Below are positions 62,680 to 64,000 of a DNA stretch of 64,000 nt, piece after piece; position 1 is the stretch's first letter; every line of letters starts with the position of its first letter. Both the position numbers and the translations under genes were made by a program. Below the pieces are notes generated by a model. That model had not been told where the DNA came from. It worked only from the letters and a program-made list of their open reading frames with translations, and did not search any database. Location of the stretch: the NCBI RefSeq assembly GCF_003046625.1, contig NZ_QAAD01000004.1, positions 186,001 to 250,000 of the forward strand, written 5' to 3'. Origin of the DNA: Mangrovibacterium marinum. GTDB taxonomy: Bacteria; Bacteroidota; Bacteroidia; Bacteroidales; Prolixibacteraceae.

Positions 62680-63459
62680 ATGTACGATCGAATTTCTAAT
62701 AAAAAAGACCTCATTCGCCAACTGAAAGAGCAGCTCCTTTCAATGGAAGGGTTCAGCAGCGGCTCGGTCAGCCGCCGGCTCGACTTTGGTTTGGGCCCGA
62801 TGAATGCTGCTTTTCCCGGTGGTACTTTCCCAATTGGTTCGATTCACGAACTGGTGAGCCCGACCGAAGCAGATGCTGCGGCCGCCAATGGCTTCCTCGC
62901 CGGACTGCTCAGCACCCTGATGGGGCAAAGTGGCATCTGCCTCTGGATTAGTGTGGGGCGAAAACTGTTTCCGCCGGCGCTGAAATTTTTCGGCATCGAG
63001 CCGCACCGGGTCATTTTTGTCGATGTAAAATTGAAAAAAGACGGGCTTTGGGTGATGGAACAAGCGCTGAAATGTACGGCACTTTCGGCCGTTGTTGCTG
63101 AGTTGCGCGAGGTGAGTTTTGCCGAATCGCGCCGCCTGCAACTGGCCGTGGAAGACAGCCGGGTAACCGGGTTTTTGCATCGCATCAGGCCGGTGTCGCA
63201 AGCTACGCTGGCCTGCGTGTCGCGCTGGAAAATTAGTCCGCAACCCAGCCATAGTAATGGGTTGCCAGGTGTCGGTTTTTCACGCGTCCAAGTCGAACTG
63301 GAAAAAATTCGCAACGGCCGCCCCGGTAGCTGGCAGTTCGAGTGGCGTAAAGGCCGGTTCCTCTTTGTCCCGGCAAAACGTCCGGCGGCCCTGACTGCGG
63401 AATCAGCAAAGAACAATCTGGATTCCAACAAAGCATCAACAAAAATGAAAGCAGGATGA
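62680..63459 (+). CDS. imuA: ImuA-like RecA-fold protein of the mutasome cassette
   Basis: A 259-residue protein; ATG at 62680 (MYDRISNKKDLIRQL) is taken instead of the upstream TTG. RecA-related features: LGPMNAAFPGGTFPIGSIHE at the start, a degenerate P-loop region, and the ALSAVVAELREVSFAESRRL core followed by TGFLHRIRPVSQATLACVSR. This is the pattern of ImuA (SulA-like), which supports ImuB in translesion synthesis. It is followed, 312 bp later, by the Y-family polymerase gene; the gap holds a structured repeat element. Confidence 0.83.
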   Translation: MYDRISNKKDLIRQLKEQLLSMEGFSSGSVSRRLDFGLGPMNAAFPGGTFPIGSIHELVSPTEADAAAANGFLAGLLSTLMGQSGICLWISVGRKLFPPALKFFGIEPHRVIFVDVKLKKDGLWVMEQALKCTALSAVVAELREVSFAESRRLQLAVEDSRVTGFLHRIRPVSQATLACVSRWKISPQPSHSNGLPGVGFSRVQVELEKIRNGRPGSWQFEWRKGRFLFVPAKRPAALTAESAKNNLDSNKASTKMKAG

Positions 63460-63502
63460 ATGAAAGCAGATCAAACAGAACTGATTTTTTGCGGAACGAA
63501 GT

Positions 63503-63700
63503 GGCCTATTTTTATCGAAACCGGAATCAAGCTAAAAGCTTAGTGCAGACGGGAAGTTCCGATCCGGCAGCTGCCGGATCGGAAATCACCCGTCGAACTT
63601 AGCTTTTAGAAAGATGGAGGTTGAAGATAAAAATCAGCCTTGACCTTTTTGTTTACTTTTTGGGTCAAGCCAAAAAGTAAAATCCGCCTGATAAGGCAAC
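63503..63700 (+). repeat. Structured repeat element, copy 2 (upstream of imuB)
   Basis: P1: CTAAAAGCT (63532-63540) / AGCTTTTAG (63601-63609), with an A-T pair where copy 1 has a G-C pair. Inner stem: perfect palindrome TTCCGATCCGGCAG / CTGCCGGATCGGAA (63557-63584), longer than in copy 1. CGGG and CCCG flank it. The 3' hairpin is TTTACTTTTTGG (63652-63663) / CCAAAAAGTAAA (63670-63681). It occupies most of the 312-bp gap between imuA and imuB. Confidence 0.85.
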
Positions 63701-63771
63701 AATGCAGATTTGGAGCAAATTCCCGTTACTTCCACAACATCAACAAAAGTTGACAGAAAACACACAGATTT

Positions 63772-64000
63772 ATGCCTAAGCGCTATTTATATATCTGGTT
63801 TCCCTATTTGCCCATTGAAAGGATGAGCAAAAAACACCCGGAACTGCACGGAAAGCCCTTTCTGCTGTACGCTCCCGAACGGGGGCGCATGGTGGTTCGA
63901 GCGGTAAGTCCTGCTTTGGTGAAAGAGGGCATCCGCCCCGGCATGGTTGTGGCCGACGTGCGCGCCATTTTTCCCGGGCTTGAGGTGATTCCCGCCGAAC
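63772..64000 (+). CDS. imuB: Y-family DNA polymerase-like protein ImuB (3' end outside window)
   Basis: The first 76 codons are visible, from the ATG at 63772: MPKRYLYIWFPYLPIERMSK, then KPFLLYAPERGRMVVRAVSP and IRPGMVVADVRAIFPGLEV. This is the start of ImuB/DinP-type proteins, in which the WFPxLPIER motif replaces the DxDxFY metal site of active Y-family polymerases, so the protein probably acts as a hub and not as a catalyst. A DnaE2 polymerase gene may follow outside the window. Confidence 0.88.
   Translation, partial: MPKRYLYIWFPYLPIERMSKKHPELHGKPFLLYAPERGRMVVRAVSPALVKEGIRPGMVVADVRAIFPGLEVIPAE

Overview
The window reads as a chromosome segment of a free-living Bacteroidota bacterium, most likely from the Bacteroidales/Marinilabiliales side of the phylum. 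The evidence is a SusC/SusD pair driven by an ECF sigma/FecR pair, several TAnnTTTG-type -7 boxes, few Shine-Dalgarno sequences, a fused E1 alpha/beta 2-oxoacid dehydrogenase and many short tandem-repeat patches between genes. The lineage is inferred from gene content and not from a marker-gene tree.

Layout. At 1-7.4 kb are housekeeping genes (RsmF-like methyltransferase, APS reductase, YccF, metallo-hydrolase), a GH127-type C-terminal remnant and a large GH3 enzyme. At 7.6-20 kb is an alpha-glucoside utilisation locus: a LacI-type operator, ECF sigma factor, FecR anti-sigma factor, SusC, SusD, GH37 trehalase, GH31 and GH13, closed by a strong terminator. At 20-30 kb are the E1 fusion, a fructosamine-kinase-like protein, a NarL-type two-component pair, an AddA-like helicase-nuclease and PPK2. 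At 30.5-33.9 kb is a tightly overlapping operon (Tes/MJ0619-like radical SAM enzyme, ICMT-like methyltransferase, DUF4395-like, divergent Lgt-like, small membrane protein) that looks like an uncharacterised lipid-modifying pathway. At 34-38.3 kb are an RsmI-like methyltransferase, a PhnP-like hydrolase, an MFS transporter, AsnA and tRNA-Arg(UCU).

At 38.7-56 kb lies a complete type I-B (Cst/Tneap-like) CRISPR-Cas locus: WYL regulator, HIRAN protein, cas6, cas8 (cst1), cas7, cas5, cas3, two unknown genes, cas4, a four-helix-bundle gene, cas1, cas2 and an array of 81 repeats and 80 spacers. The locus is mosaic. The AT-richer effector block (cas8-cas3) is bracketed by REP-like palindromes, a third copy is embedded in frame inside cas3, a 21-bp periodic repeat array runs out of the 3' end of cas6, and 9-bp repeat patches of alternating orientation border cas4 and the four-helix-bundle gene. 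One of the unknown genes in the cas operon has a paralog just beyond the array (60.5 kb). They share the same N-terminus and a Cx6Cx5Cx1-2C cluster; the distal copy carries a UPF0158 domain and is translationally coupled to a pRiA4b ORF-3 domain protein.

At 56-64 kb are a structured non-coding region just after the array, a Tat-exported GH109-type oxidoreductase, the pRiA4b/UPF0158 pair, an XRE-S24 repressor with two tandem operator-like sites, and an imuA-imuB mutasome cassette. Each imu gene is preceded by a copy of the same ~190-nt element whose stems differ between copies by compensatory changes. Most novel candidates: the Cys-cluster protein family around the CRISPR locus, the 30.5-33.9 kb lipid operon, the imu-associated structured element and the palindrome insertion in cas3.
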